A program made the position numbers and the translations under genes. The notes beneath the pieces are model-generated. The model was not told the DNA's origin. It worked only from the letters and a program-made list of their open reading frames with translations, and did not search any database. 64,000 nt of DNA from Lamellibrachia columna (lineage: Eukaryota > Annelida > Polychaeta > Sabellida > Siboglinidae): assembly GCA_963662155.1 (NCBI GenBank), contig OY759274.1, forward strand, positions 18,009,416 through 18,073,415, given 5' to 3'. Below are positions 47,377-59,300 of the stretch, one piece after another (the first letter of the stretch is position 1; each line of letters starts with the position of its first letter).

Positions 47377-50300
47377 CTGCAAGCAAACAATCAAACATCA
47401 TTATTATAACGTGAGAGCGTAATCATATACTAATCTGTTTAACACATTAAAATTATGCACTCATTTTAGGACACTTCTTTGTAATAATAACTTCTGGAAG
47501 TGACACTACTAGCTGTTGGTCTACTTCATGTCTATGCCAGGGGAAGTGAAACACGCCACACGGGGGGGGGGGGGGGTAAATGCGTAACCTGTCGTACACT
47601 AATTTTTTTATGAAATGAGACACGACAGAAGCATCCATGACACAGCTAACCTTGCATGACGACATGACTGGATGGAACTGTGATAATATCAGATAAATTC
47701 CAAATTTGTATCTGTAAACTCTAAATTTGTATTTATGACATACAAACAAAAACAATAAAGTGACGTATTTTAAAGATAATGCAACAAAACTGAATACAAC
47801 GAGGAAACGTGCTCTCTCACAGGGGACTACCCAGGTAAAAAAACTGTGATAAAACCGCAGGAGATTTATCATAAGCCTTCAATGACTATCTGGTCTCGTG
47901 CCAGTCGCATCTGTAAAGACTTGCCCATGTGACCAGTGACTGATTCTTTCAGGAACATCACAAGTGATCGGATGTTTGGAAACTGAATAACACCGCTGTG
48001 GTTGGTGTGTGTCTCAGAGCCACACCAGGGACATTAGTCACGCTCTGACGCACACACAACTATCACCAATACAAAACATTCATGTGAGCAACCCAAGATG
48101 TATGGGGCGAACAGGGCAAAGAAGAAAAGGCGACCTCTGCTGGACGTGGCAGACATTGTGCTCGACAATGATTTATGGGCACACGGACGTCATGTGATGG
48201 CCACTTATGGGGCCCCGAGATGAAAAGAAAAATTTATGGGGGTGTTGTGATAAGAGACCGTAACGTTGTGTGGACGGTAAAGAGACGGTGATTGCCCCCA
48301 ATTCACCGAGGGGCAGCCACGTCTGGCACAAGCAACCAGGCCTCAAGCGATTGGGCATAAATGTTTCCGCTATACAAGGCTGGAATGCCAACAGACAAAT
48401 TATGTGGACACAGAACTCTGTGCAGCCGTGACAACAACAGCTGTTCGATTCTCTTGAATACATGTCCACGTTCCAAAATCTCTGACCCTATCAAGATAAC
48501 TTCTTAAAGTATGCAGTAATGCGTCGCATGATCTCCCAAAAGTATACTTATGCCAAACCCTTTGGTCAAACATCCAGTAATTACTGGACCATACAAAACA
48601 TGGGTATCGTTGTTCATTGAAAGATCACACACATGCAGAGACACGTTGTTATTGGGTTACATAAACAGTAACTGTATCTGTGCTGCGGAGTCCTGCAGAG
48701 TGCTGCCGAGTGTTGCGGAGTGCTGCAAACTCATCTTCAGCAATGGGTTAACACAAAAAATGAGTACTTTGCAGTATATCCGTGTACCCAACTCACAACA
48801 AATGACTAGAGCTGAGGCACTTAGCACCAGTCCATGGCTGCACTGTTTAGCCACCTAAGACAGATAAAAGGTGGCGGACTTACTTTCTAAAGGTCAACTT
48901 GGCACCTGGTTACCTCATAACAACACAATCCACAGTGGTCTGTCATCCAGCCATAATGAAAGCAACTATTTATACAATGTTAATAATGCAAGCGTGGCTG
49001 ATGACGCACGTTAGACATTGTGCACGTGCACATATTGCACAGTTAACCTGGACGCTAGCTAACGACACAGCGTTGCATGCAAACGATGCACGTAATCCAA
49101 GGGGCTTAAGCACAATGAGATAGTCGCCAGGTAATTTCCGTGTCCCGAGTTTGCTCTAGGCTAGGCAGGCCAAATGCAAACAATGGCAATGTTAACCAAA
49201 TCAAAGATCATCGTGACGATGACGCAGACGGAAGTAGCATAGTGTGTCCAGTACAATTCATATGTATTGGTTATGTAAGGGACTCACTATGTAAGGGTTT
49301 CACACGGATAGGTCATGTAAGGGCCTTTAACAAGAGATTTAACAAGATTGCCATCCAAGGCAAAGGTCCAGATGGCAAGTGGACAAGGAAGCCATTGGCT
49401 TATCAGTCTTACACATATAGGTGTAAAAAAGGGCCTCACATGTATAGGTAGATATAAGAAAGGACCTCACATGTATAGATAAAAGAAAGGGCCTCACACC
49501 TCACATGAATATGTGTAAGCAAGGGCCTCACACCTCACATGTATATGTGTAAGAAAAGGCCTCACACCTCACATGTATATGTGTAAGAAAGTGCCTCACA
49601 CCTCACATGTATATGTAAGAAAGGGCCTCACACCTCACATGTATATGTGTAAGGAAGGGCCTCACACCTCACAGGTATATGTGTAAGAAAGGGCCTCACA
49701 CCTCACATGTATATGTGTAAGGAAGGGCCTCACACCTCACTATGTATGTGTAAGAAAAAAATTATTGTATAGGTTTATGAACAACTGAAAGAACACATTC
49801 AGTCCCTCTGAGTACAGCTGCCTCTGGAGGCAATTAAGGTAATTGGTTTGTCTTCACCTCTGTTGAACTCTACAGACAATGGTCCAGTTCAACAGGCCAG
49901 TGGTCACTGATTACCTCAGTGTTGGTCAACCATTCAGTCTGGCCATATTCAAAGTCTTCTATACACATCATAAATGATCACAATCAGTGAGCCTGGCATG
50001 TGGCCACATGAAGCGATGTGGTCACTACTGGTTCATGGTCAGTCCCTTTATTTCACCCATGTCTAGCTCAAGGGCAACTGGACAGGACGCACTTATGTGT
50101 GCAAGATATATGTCACCATGTCCACCATTCAATGCTACAACCTACATGCATCAATGTCAAGTCCCCTGCATGTTACAAATCTCACTAAAGTAGAGTTTGG
50201 TTAAACAAAAAGTTCCAAGTTTTTAAAGAGTTCCCAAACATTGTTACATTTTACTCTAAAGAGTTTTGGGAAAACTAAAAAACCAAAATACAAAATGTTT

Positions 50301-53300
50301 GTCATTTCCTCTCTCAGCACCATTATCGAAAACAATTCTTCATTTATTTCCACATATTTCTGCATCAACTTGGAAAACAGTCACATTTATAGAAAACTGG
50401 CCAACTAATGACAGCCACCCACCGGAGAGCGCGTCCCATTGTTTCGTAGTTCATGTCGGGTTTGTTCTTGTGGGCGCCCCACAGTCGAGACACGGACTTG
50501 GAGTCGATGAGTTTGAAGATTCCCTGCGGTCGGTTGGTCCACTTGATGAGGCGGGGACAGTACTCGTGATTCTGCAGCAGTTGCAGCAGGAACTCCCAAA
50601 GGTAGGTCGACGTACCTGTTTAACCAAGACCAATGTTAAGTATCCTGCTTGACAGAGACTACTATTAAGTTTCCTGCTTAACAGACATGTGCTTAGTATC
50701 CAACTGATGTGGACAAACCTGCTAACATAGGCAAATGTTAAATATCTAACCAACCGTAAATAAAAATTTCTTATAAAAAATTTGTAAATGTATGTATGTA
50801 TATATAATATATATATATATGCATGTGTGTAAGTGTGTGCATATTGTTATATATTATTAAATTATATATATATATCCCCAAGAAAAACACCAATAACCTA
50901 AAAGTGTACTTAATACTACACCACGAAGGCGTGTAGGTCACTGTCAGTACGCCGTCTCACTTCCTGGTAGAGTGGCATGTAATGGGGGACTTCCCCCAAC
51001 ACTAGGGGCCACTGAAGCACATGTAAATAATGTGTGTTGTTGATATAGTGTACACCTTAACATTTCTTACCTGCTCTCCGCCGCTTGGCTGGGACAGATA
51101 GCCCATTGGGGTTCTTTGGTTTTCGCCCTGGAAAAGCATGAAAACAGATTTAGATAATCACCCTGAAACAGTACCGTAGACTGCTTGCATTGAAACTGCA
51201 TACGTTATAAAATGTCTGTTAAACAATGCATGAGTCACCAATTACACCAATTTATTAATTCAATCACTGGAAATTGTAATGGCATCCATACACTTTTTTC
51301 TCTTCATTCACCTCAAATGTCTCAAAGACAACAATTACAGCCATGGCCACCTGTCTACTTGTAACATTTTGATAAAGATGTCAAAGCGTTGACTTATCTT
51401 CTATTCACTCGCATATTAAAATGTCCACGACTAAAAAAACACCTACATTGTAGGAGACTTGTTTTCTTTACTGTACCAACAATGGTGGCTTACCTTTTCC
51501 GCTCCTTGGTGGTCGAGTGGGCAAGCTCTCCGAGTCTGAGAGTCCTGACTGACTGCAGGAGTAGTTGTCAGTGTCTGCGCCGCTGGGTGGACTGTGCTGC
51601 TGATAGTGGTGCTGCAGGTGCAGCGGGACACCGTCCAAGTGGTGCATGTCGCCACCGTCCATGTGGTGCATGTCACCACCACTCGTTGCCTCAGCAACCG
51701 GGACGGGTAACTGACAAAGTGGAACTGTGTCGCCTAGGAGATGTGATGGTTGGTGGAAGGGTGGGTGATTCATGTAACCATGGAGATCTGTGCTGTTGCC
51801 TGGCAACTTGGCGGGGCTGCTTTGCAACGGGGAATGTAGAGAGTCGGTTGCCAATGATAACGGATAAGCGCCATCTGTGAACAAAGAACATAGATAAGGT
51901 GTGCTTCAGGATACCTCACTGATACGACCACTTCTAACACCTCACTGATACGACCAGTTCTAACATCTCACTGATATGACCACTTCTAACATTTCACTGA
52001 TACAACCACTTCTAACACCTGTCAAGACTGATAACACTTTTGCAACATAACATTCTAGAATGTTGCTAAGATGTGTATTGTGTACACCTGCAAAGATTCT
52101 GGAATGTTGCTAAGATGTGTATTGTGTACACCTGCAAACATTCTAGAATGTTGCTAAGATGTGTATTGTGTACACCTGCAAACATTCTAGAATGTTGCTA
52201 AGATGTGTATTGTGTACACCTGCAAACATTCTAGAATGTTGCTAAGATGTGTATTGTGTACACCTGCAAACATTCTAGAATGTTGCTAAGATGTGTATTG
52301 TGTACACCTGCAAACATTTTAGAATGTTGCTAAGATGTGTATTGTGTACACCTGCAAACATTCTAGAATGTTGCTAGGATACGTACACGTGCCATTACAG
52401 CAGTAGACGTCACGAGAATGAACACTTGGAAATGTAACAAAGGGCTGACCATGAAAGACATGAGACTAAAGTTTGTCCACTCTGTCGACGTTAAGGCAGG
52501 GCTTCCGTGGATCCTACTGGTCACTCACTACCTGTGTAGGTCAAACTGTAAGGGTCATCACACTGACCGTAAGCCAACCAACAGTGGCAGAACAAACATG
52601 TCATGTGACTGGGTGGTCAGTGTCTATGACTACTGGTCAGTTTTACTGACCAAGACTGTTTTCAACCCTGTACTGCTAATGATATTGGTTTTCTTCATAA
52701 GCTGACAGGAGACCGCTGACCACTGACTAGTCATTCCTGTAGTCATTCATACGACACATGCCGTCATAAAACAACATTCTTTGGAGAATTCCCTCATCAT
52801 CCAGTTGTCATCCGTCAAGCCACGATGCTATTTTCTATGTGCAATTGTACTGCAACCTGTGCCACCCTAACAATTGTACTGCAACCATACTTGTGCCACC
52901 CTAACACAAGTTCCAAACAGAAAAACTTGACATACAGAATAACCCTAGACATTCAAGTAAGTGTTTTTGATTTTGACAAGTCTTTAGAAAAATGTTCAAC
53001 AGAGTGTTACACACAGATGAATTGCACTGTCAATAAGCCAACGGTGTCTTTGTCAACTTGCAACTGCAGTTTTTTGCTTTCAATGGCAATCTTGTTCTAT
53101 GTCACATTCCTAACAAACATCAACATCTTAACACAAGAATTTTGACCCTATCAAGGGTCTAACAAAAGTTTGCAATGTTCCAGCAAGCTATTGTTTACAC
53201 AAAGTCAGTAACCCCATTCTGGAGGAAGAAGAAAGAAAATAAATTGTTACTGTTGAAGTTTTCTAAAGAACTGCAGGGGCAGAAGGCGAAAACAGCCACT

Positions 53301-56300
53301 CAATGAGGGTGTGGCTCCTGTTAATTGAATACGAACTCACTTATGACTTATCAGTAACATCTTAAACAACCCCACCTTGACTTATCAGCTGAAGCATGCA
53401 TGAATGCCCTACACAAGACAGCAATGACATTGTGAATAGAAGAAAGACCGACTTCCGCTGATGAGAGGTCAATTTATTAGCATCATGAAAGAGAATGAGG
53501 CACGCCCTTTTACATCCTGCAATGGACCCAGAAAGGGCGCAACCCGATCCAAACGGACCAGGAATCACACAGACAAAGGGGAGGAAATGCGAACACGGAA
53601 ACTATGCATTGGCGCCAGTGAGTCAGCCATGCTTCAACGAACACCTTTATGTGTGCTATCGTATCAACTGCTCCCAGTCACCTCGCATGATCAACAAAGT
53701 TACAAATATATATATCCAGTCACAGTTGACCGACTTCATACATGTCACACCGTCTTCCAGTCTAGGCACAGCTGCCACATCAGTGATCCTATCATGACAT
53801 GATCCTATCATGACATGATCCAGCTGCGATTGCAAGTGCACAGCCTATTATTATGGGTGAATCAACCTGAACTTTGATTCTATTAATCAAATGTTCCCAT
53901 GGAACTAACTCGATTCTCTGGGTCTGAGCCAAACTTGTGTTCTGAGAAGCAACAGCTGCTGAGGAAGAACCGTCTACTGTGTGCGATCAGCCATGCTATC
54001 CACAGGCTCCTGTGTTTATACAGGACAAAATCACAACAGAATTCCTTCGTACCTTCATTGCATTAAGAATCTATTTATCATCCACAAAGGTATAGATTGA
54101 TAAAGCAACCAATTGCGGGACATCCCAGAAGGCTTCTCAATCTTCAGTATAAATAACAGATAGTCACCTGTGTATGATACATATATATGTGATATCAGGA
54201 TGTGAAGTTTGAGGGATTCACCGACCACTTGACATATCGAAACTTCTTTATTTCACTCAACACTGTGATAAAAGTGATGTATCTTGACTGGAAAAACTTC
54301 CGGTCTTCTCCACAAAGAGAATTCCATTACATTACATGAAGCACATCACATTTCCTTAGCAACTCACCTGGTCTCATTGCTATATGTGCCTCATGGCTGA
54401 AGTGGCCTACAGGTCTTGTGTGGTGGTTGCCCATAGCAACAGACATCTGACAAAAGGTTGGCGTGACGACAGATGCTGCATTAAAGGCACTGCTCACTGT
54501 AACATCAACAAAAGCGAAGATATATTGTCTGAAAAAAATGATTGGAATCTTACTTTTGTACTAAACTAATGACTTTCACCCCACCAAAAAAATTGCAACA
54601 TTGTGTATGTAAGAGTTACAGTTGCAGCCGGAACCACTGTGGGCTGAACAGTGATTCATGTCAATGAAAAGGGTGTTTTTCTTCAGAAAGCACCCAATTC
54701 AAAAAGGGGATCAGCACCGATAAGCAGAATAACTGATAAGGCCAATCCAAGCGCTACAGGCATCTAAAATGCCACAAAGAAATCTGATAGCAGCAGTCGC
54801 CAATAAAGTAACACCTGTATTAAACTTAATGCTGCTTATCAAATATGCTTACTTCACAAAATGGCATGACAATCTTACAAATGCCTCAGGGAGATTTAAC
54901 AGACTGAGTACTGTGATGACCACAGGGGGAGCCACAGGGCGGGGTGGTACAAAGTTTAATGTACAATATGTGCCATTGTCCTGACCACAAGTAAAATACA
55001 ATATGTGCCATGTTACTTGTGGTCAGGAAACCCGGTGTTCTTGCAATGAACTATATAAAACCTTTGTCAACATAAAAGTTTGTCTTTACATTTGTGTTGA
55101 CTACAAAACTACTATCCCTCGTGTGAAAAATGCATGAAACAAACTTTGTGTGCATGGGTGTTTTTTTATTGCTTACTACCATCAGTTTGTAAAGTGAAAA
55201 AAATAATTCCCTCAAGACAATGATTGGCAGTGCTAGATCCTTTGTTAAAGGCAGACAAACCCATGTGCAAAGCTACAACATATTTAGGGAGACGGTTGTC
55301 GCATAACACTACTAATTTGAGGATGAAGGGGCAGAACAAATGCCAATTGTTTGTAAAATAAATGGCTAAAATACTATCCCTGTACACTTACTGCCAGAAC
55401 ATCAGCTCATTGTCAAGACATGGTTCTTTGACAAAGCAGCATCAAAACAGCCAAAGTTAACTGCATTTTTGTTGCTTCTGACAAGAAGACATTTCTAGAA
55501 TGATGTTGTTGTTGCTTACCAGGTGTTACTCTGTACTTCGTGTCTTCATTTGTTTCGTGGTCGGAGATGGAAACACCGCTGTCGGCTGGGCTGGGAGGGA
55601 GTGACGCTAGAAGGAAACAAACGTGATTCTTCAGACAAAACAAGAGACAAAACATGAGGAGACATTAGAAGTGATTCAACATTTACGACGTAAAGTGATT
55701 TTGCGTTTTAATAAATTGTAACTACACAAAAAGTTTGTTGTTCAACATAGTTTCCCAATAACACTGTTGAACTGGGTTAGCCAGGGAGAGAGGCAAGGGA
55801 GGGAAGGGGAAGGGGAAGGGGAAGGGGAAGGGGAAGGGGAGGGGAGAGAGTAAACCTTTGGAGGCCAATAGATAGCGAGCGGACCAACTCTAAAACCTCA
55901 AGTGTCTATTTCATGCTGTTTTAATGCTCAGGTTATTGTGTGAATTCGTGACGTAAGTTACACTTTTAATGATGCACTTTATGATCTGCCAGTCTACCTA
56001 ACTGACATAGCTACTGGTCTAGGCTTCGTCTCTGAGCAACTAAAGGGACTGATATCACAGGCAAACTGAGCAGAAACTAAGTAAATCCCTACGAAACACC
56101 CTCATGATCCCCACACAACCACAGGAAGTCTACGCTGGACGCACTGTAAGCCCGACATGAGTGGACAAGGAAATGAAACACAGTCAATGGATAATTGTGT
56201 TCTATTCACAGATAAAAACCTACAAACTTCCTAGTTCGGTATTCGTGTGTACGAGAGACCTGCACCAGACTGGCAATCAATGGACACAACACACGGCAAC

Positions 56301-59300
56301 CATCTGTTCCCACATTGCAAAGGGAGCCCACATTCAAAGGGAGATACCTGGATGAGGAGAGCTGCTTAATGAGTGGCTTATGAATAAAATATTGCATTGT
56401 TAAAACCATGCAATCATGACTTATGTTCAGTGTTTCTACTTCAGAAGTTTGCCTGTAATCAGATGTTTATGTAATAATAATTAAAATACTTATATTGCGC
56501 CAAAACCCTCGGGAGACCCAGGCTCGGTAGCGCACCAAAACAAAAGGTGTTAAGCAGTTCATAATCGGTAAGCAGTTTCAGTTGTAAACAGTTGGATTGG
56601 TACGCTGGGGAGCTATGGAGGATAAACAAGTTTAAACTGGTAGGTTTTTAGTTTACAGCGAAATGTTGTTACGAAGGTCACGAATGTAATAAAAGCAGCA
56701 ACAAGTTTGTGAAATATGCTGTCTAAAATTTTAATCATTATCAAAGGTGACTCATAAATTCAGTGCTGCAACGGTTAGTGTGTTGGGGAAAAACAATCAA
56801 GTTTACCACTCTGCTTTTGTGTATACCTGTAATAAGAAAATGTCAGAGGCAGGCCACAGATCGTAGCAATAGTTTTCTTTCATATTGATGCGATTCCTTG
56901 TGACAAGTCTCCACCTTGACAGACTTACATAAAGGTGGGCATTGATACAGTGTGCACTGACACAGTGCGCACTGACACAGTGCGCATTGACGCAGTGGCT
57001 TTCAAAGGCCAACAGGGCAACATGGCCACCAGGCAATTATATGTCAAAACATTCTTCAAAACCAAGCAACCAGATCTACAATATGAGCAGGTGAGCCATT
57101 CAATTGATATCAGCCATCAATCTAGGGGTGTTCAATCATGCGTGACTTGGTGTAAATAACAAATGTCTTGCTCCTTGTGTTATGTGACTAGTGACCACCA
57201 CGCTTGAACGCACAATCAGAATGCATGCTTCTTAATACATGTTTGCTGTGGACTATCAAGCAGAATAACGTGACAAGGAAATCTACACATCTTAATGCCG
57301 CTTAGCAACGCAAATACCCAAACTTGGCGGAAGGTTTAATAACAGTCCCAGTCCATGGGCTGGATACTTCCGGACAATGACCTCTAACAATCACGACTTC
57401 ATGTGATCAATTGTTACTGTTTGTAGCAACTGTTAATTTGTTTGGACCCACCCTGTAATTATATCAATGTCTACATGGCCTTGTTGTGTTGATGAAGGAA
57501 AGACATGATATTTAATATCACCCAGCTGATAATTGCCAGAACTATGCAGAACAAAGCAGGACAATGCAGAACAACGCAGAACCACTGTATAACTACCAAG
57601 CTACCAGGTTCAAACAAGGTTTATTCAACAAACTTGAAGCAGTATGTTCTCCTTCATAATAGTGTCAGTAAATTCTGAACTGGTCTACATGCAGATATTT
57701 GAAAGTAATTTATTTCTTTTATACGGGCACCTATTTCAGAGAAACACTTTCACCTTACCCTGGCACTGACAGGGGCCTGGCACTCTTGCCGGCCATAAAT
57801 AACACTCGGCCTTACACAATGGCAAACAGTTTGCTACTTTATATCAACAAGCATCATTTCACAGTTTATTACATGAAGGTCATGACCCCCTTTCAAAGTT
57901 TTCCAGCCTGCACGTTTTTGTGCCTGCACATTTTTGTGCCTGCACGATTTTGTTCAGTATGTTCTGAATCACCTCTGGCTACGTGATCTAATAAAACACA
58001 TCAAGAATATGTGAGTAGGACAGGACAGGCTCAATGTCACAGTGGTCTCTGCAGCTGCCACATCCAAACTTTCACACAGTACATCAAACCCCCACAGATC
58101 AAATTATAACCAAGAGCAATCCAACCAGGAAGACCTCTCTAATCAAATGATGTCTATAACAATAAAAGTTATGTTCTTTACGTTGTACAGTCAATCCATT
58201 GGTAATTTCTGTGTGGATATATTTATTACAGATAAAGATAAATGTTACATCCAGTAAATTGCTGTATTTCACAGATACAGTGGACCAAGAAAGAAAGAAC
58301 AAACTGCCCTACACGTCTGCACTTAGGCACTTCCTTGCGATTTTAAATGTTTAAAAATATTTTCTAACCTAAAATGTATGCATATAATGATTAATTTAAA
58401 CTCAACTAAGCTCATTTGCTTATGTTCGTGATAAAAGAAAATAAAAAACTTCAACTAGACCACAACAAAAGCTGCAGGCAGAAAGTGTTGGTCAGAATAA
58501 TTTGACATCCGCTGGCCGCACGAGTTGACCACCGCTGGCTGCACGAGTGCCACTGGCTGCTCGAGTGACGGCCAGACAGGAACTGAGTGAGTTGGTAGGA
58601 GGAAACAGGAAGTGTTTATTTGCTGCGACATACTTCCTCAAGTAGACGCACGTGGCGGATTACAACGCTGACGTGACACACCTCAAGGACATCGCTATCA
58701 ACTACCTGCATGTGTGGGTACCTTGACGACACAAGGAAATAACTACAGTACCTCGGAGTTATTTCCTTGTAAATAACTACAGTAACCCTGGACAGAAAAC
58801 ATCAAAAAGGAAGACATCTCTACATAGAATTACCATTGGGTCATTCCACATGAAATCCACCCAGAAAAGAAAATATGGTTTAATATGCAATAACTCTAAA
58901 ACAAATTGACTAGCAAGTCTGGCATTTGACATAGGTAAATTTAACAACAGATTCAATATGTGTGCCAAATTTAATTAAAATTGGAGGGGCCAACACTATT
59001 GTTAGTATATTTTGTATGGAATAGCCAGAAACACTTAGGCTAGAACTGTATCGAAAAACTGTTCTATCTACATGACTTTTTGTATTTCTTTGTGAACAAC
59101 TTTCAAAGAAAAGTGGCACAACTATACACTACCAACGTTTCCTCCCCGAGATTGATGAAAAGCTGTATAACTAAATTTGTGTACATAGTTAATAAAATGT
59201 TCAGTTTTGTATCCTCTAGCGCAATTATTGATACAATTTATTTGCCTATATACTTAACATTATTATGTATGTATGTATGTATGCATATATTCCTTTTAAG

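Noticed and set aside
51389..51880. 163-codon plus-strand ORF
   Set aside because: Antisense to the ELF linker exon, which has matching splice sites and phases on the minus strand.
58835..59030. Possible unclassified DNA-transposon terminus (GGGTCATTCCACATGAAATC)
   Set aside because: It looks like a dispersed-repeat end, but I found no matching inverted terminus within the window and cannot support a call.
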